A DNA stretch of 8,325 nt from AB-629-J13 sp964496365 (GTDB lineage Bacteria > Fidelibacterota > Marinisomatia > Marinisomatales > AB-629-J13). Positions 6,525-8,325 of this stretch are shown here, in pieces. The stretch is taken from the NCBI GenBank assembly GCA_964496365.1, contig CAZBZK010000072.1, forward strand, positions 1 to 8,325, given 5' to 3'. Below the pieces are notes generated by a model. It was not told the origin of the DNA, did not search any database, and was given only the letters and a program-made list of their open reading frames with translations. How positions within the stretch are numbered: the stretch's first letter is position 1; every line of letters begins with the position of its first letter. A program made the translations under genes and the position numbers.

Positions 6525-8325
6525 ATGTTTTCTAAAAAACCAATTTTCAGAGTTGTGATTTTTTTAATATTTATTGTACCCATTTCTCTAATGAGTCAAA
6601 ACAATGAACATAGTGATTTAAAACAAAAAACTGAAGATTGGTTTGAAAAACACCCTTATTCTTATCCTCATTGGCTCACTCCTGAAGAAGAACTCCATCA
6701 CAATGCTAATCGGGAGTTTTACGAAACAGACCCACCAGTTGGACTTATTATAAATGTTCCTGAATTTGCTCCTATGGAAGGGGTTTTAATTCGATATCCT
6801 TTCGGCATATCATATACAGTGATCGCAGAAATGTCTGAAAATACCGTTGTAACGACCATTGTATCTTCTACGGGACAGCAGAACTATGTAATAAACCAAT
6901 ACAATTCAAATGGTGTTAATCTAAATAATTGTAATTTTTTAATTGCCGGATCTAATTCCTATTGGACAAGAGATTACGGTCCATGGTACATAATAGATGG
7001 CAATGATGAGTTATCTATCGTCAACTTTCCATATAATCGTCCTCGTCCATTGGACAATGATATTCCCATCGAGATGGCTGAATTTTTAGGGTTAGATTTG
7101 TATGGAATGGATGTAGAGACTGCTGGTGGAAATTATATGACGGATGGCATGGGTGTATCGGCATCATCCAGTTTGATTTTTGAGGAGAATGGTGGTCAGT
7201 CCCAGATGCAAATTAGAAATAAATTTGAGGAATATCTAGGGATTTATGATTACGATGTAATTGATGATCCAAATAATACATACATTGACCACATAGATTG
7301 CTGGGCAAAATACTTGGACGTGGATAAAATTCTCATTCGATCGGTTCCACAAAGCCATTCGCAATACGATGAAATTGAGGAAGTCGTGGATTATTTTGAA
7401 TCCCAAATAACGGGATATGGTACTTCCTATGAAATTTATCGTGTTTATACTCCTCAAAATCAACCCTACACCAATTCATTAATTTTAAATGAAAAAGTGT
7501 TGGTTCCTGTAACGGGATCATCTTGGGACGATGATGCACTGGAGGTTTATGAAGAAGCAATGCCGGGGTACGAAGTGATTGGAGTTACGGGAGGTTGGGA
7601 ATCCACAGATGCTCTCCATTGTAGGACAAAGGGAATCGCAGATAGAAACATGGTTTATATTTCTCATACGCCTGTATTCGGAGATGTTGAACCAATGGAT
7701 GGAGGTATTGAAATCAGTGCAACTTTAATTCCATTGGATTCGGAAAATCTGTCCGAAACATTTGCAGAGATAAGATATAAATTTAATAATTCAACCTATC
7801 AAAGTACTGAATTAGAGTGGGATACAGGGAATGAATTTATTGGAATGATTCCTCCATGCTCCGGCGATTGTGAAGTCTCTTACTACATTAGGACATTAAA
7901 TAGTTCCGGTACCGTATATAATCACCCTTACATTGGTGAACCGGATCCTCATATGTTTAACATGATTAATCCTGACGTACAAATTACTGTTGGTTATAGT
8001 GAAGATTGGAATCTCGTAGGAAACCCAGTAAATACATCAGATAATCAAGTAAACGATTTGTTTCCGTCTTCGACAGAAAACACATTATACAGTTTTGGAT
8101 CTACCGGATATATGCCACAATCAGAATTGGAACCGGGTATAGGATACTGGCTCCATTTCCAAGATGATGGAATGGCTTCAATGTCCGGACTTCCAATATA
8201 TGAACATTCATTGAATTTAAATGAAGGATGGAATTTAGTTTCTGGATTGTCAATCGAAATAAGCATCACACAAATTGATGATCCCTTTTCCATTTTAATT
8301 CCAAATACCGTATATGGTTACGAAC
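6525..8325 (+). CDS. ppad: Secreted peptidylarginine deiminase, Porphyromonas PPAD type; 3' end outside window
   Basis: Calcium-independent deiminase of the agmatine deiminase/PPAD superfamily, converting peptidyl arginine to citrulline plus ammonia. The frame stays open for 600 codons to the right edge, and no stop is visible. Residues 1-24 are a signal peptide, with Gln25 a likely mature N-terminus. The catalytic domain (about 70-400) carries YWTRDYGPW (Trp147, Asp150), YNRPRP (Arg172, Arg174), GGNYMTDG, Tyr253 with HIDCWAKYL (His256, Asp258), QPYTNSLILN (Asn317) and TDALHCRT (Cys366). These correspond to P. gingivalis PPAD Trp127, Asp130, Arg152, Arg154, Tyr233, His236, Asp238, Asn297 and Cys351, with a constant offset of 20 until a 5-residue deletion before the Cys. 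Arg172/Arg174 point to C-terminal peptidyl arginine rather than agmatine as substrate. The PPAD Ig-like domain follows, ending HPYIGEPDPHMF, then the shared module from residue 485; a T9SS sorting domain is expected downstream. It lies 14 nt after the Arg-gingipain-like gene. The numbering comparison relies on my recall of the P. gingivalis sequence. Confidence 0.95.
   Translation, partial: MFSKKPIFRVVIFLIFIVPISLMSQNNEHSDLKQKTEDWFEKHPYSYPHWLTPEEELHHNANREFYETDPPVGLIINVPEFAPMEGVLIRYPFGISYTVIAEMSENTVVTTIVSSTGQQNYVINQYNSNGVNLNNCNFLIAGSNSYWTRDYGPWYIIDGNDELSIVNFPYNRPRPLDNDIPIEMAEFLGLDLYGMDVETAGGNYMTDGMGVSASSSLIFEENGGQSQMQIRNKFEEYLGIYDYDVIDDPNNTYIDHIDCWAKYLDVDKILIRSVPQSHSQYDEIEEVVDYFESQITGYGTSYEIYRVYTPQNQPYTNSLILNEKVLVPVTGSSWDDDALEVYEEAMPGYEVIGVTGGWESTDALHCRTKGIADRNMVYISHTPVFGDVEPMDGGIEISATLIPLDSENLSETFAEIRYKFNNSTYQSTELEWDTGNEFIGMIPPCSGDCEVSYYIRTLNSSGTVYNHPYIGEPDPHMFNMINPDVQITVGYSEDWNLVGNPVNTSDNQVNDLFPSSTENTLYSFGSTGYMPQSELEPGIGYWLHFQDDGMASMSGLPIYEHSLNLNEGWNLVSGLSIEISITQIDDPFSILIPNTVYGYE
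7977..8325 (+). repeat. Shared GWNLIG module, copy 3 (cut by the window edge)
   Basis: This copy is in the deiminase gene from residue 485. It has EDWNLVGNP, FPSSTENTLYSF and GIGYWLH in the first half and EGWNLVSGLS, LIPNTVYGYE in the second, where the window ends. It begins right after the PPAD-type Ig-like domain, the place where P. gingivalis PPAD instead goes straight into its sorting domain. Its presence ties the deiminase to the two proteases as products displayed by a common route. Confidence 0.8.

Noticed and set aside
6525..8325. Agmatine deiminase (polyamine pathway) as the identity of the third gene
   Set aside because: A signal peptide, the PPAD-type Ig-like domain with IGEPDP, and Arg172/Arg174 match peptidylarginine deiminase; cytoplasmic agmatine deiminases lack these.

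Overview
The window looks like a bacterial chromosome fragment from the FCB superphylum (Bacteroidota, Marinimicrobia, Cloacimonadota, Ignavibacteria and relatives). The evidence is low-GC coding, large modular secreted proteins, and type IX secretion (T9SS) sorting domains of the 'YPNPFNPET...' type at the C-termini of both proteins whose ends are visible. I lean towards a Marinimicrobia- or Cloacimonadota-like lineage from the style of these domains, but nothing here fixes the phylum.

All three genes are on the + strand. (1) 1-3260 is the 3' part of a gingipain-family (peptidase C25) gene. Its catalytic core lies upstream of the window. What remains is the last piece of the protease fold, an Ig-like domain, about 600 residues of adhesin-like beta domains, a repeated 'GWNLIS' module and a T9SS sorting domain. 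(2) A 142-bp AT-rich gap (3261-3402) holds a possible promoter. (3) 3403-6510 is a complete gingipain-family pre-pro-protease with His428, Cys462 and an S1-pocket Asp380, which predicts cleavage after arginine. (4) Only 14 nt later, with its ribosome binding site overlapping the upstream stop codon, 6525-8325 encodes a Porphyromonas-type peptidylarginine deiminase (PPAD), cut by the right edge. It keeps the catalytic Asp, His, Asp, Asn and Cys and both arginines that bind a C-terminal arginine carboxylate.

The genes form a plausible secreted pathway. An Arg-specific protease cuts proteins after Arg, leaving new C-terminal arginines, and the deiminase converts these to C-terminal citrulline. 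In Porphyromonas gingivalis the same two activities cooperate but, to my knowledge, their genes are not adjacent. Here they form an apparent operon, with a second gingipain-like paralogue directly upstream. All three proteins carry the same C-terminal module, so they are probably exported and displayed in the same way. This candidate protein-citrullination locus is the main discovery.

A second oddity is a perfect 28-bp palindrome embedded in frame in the sorting domain of the first gene. I saw no tRNA, rRNA, CRISPR, transposase or minus-strand gene.
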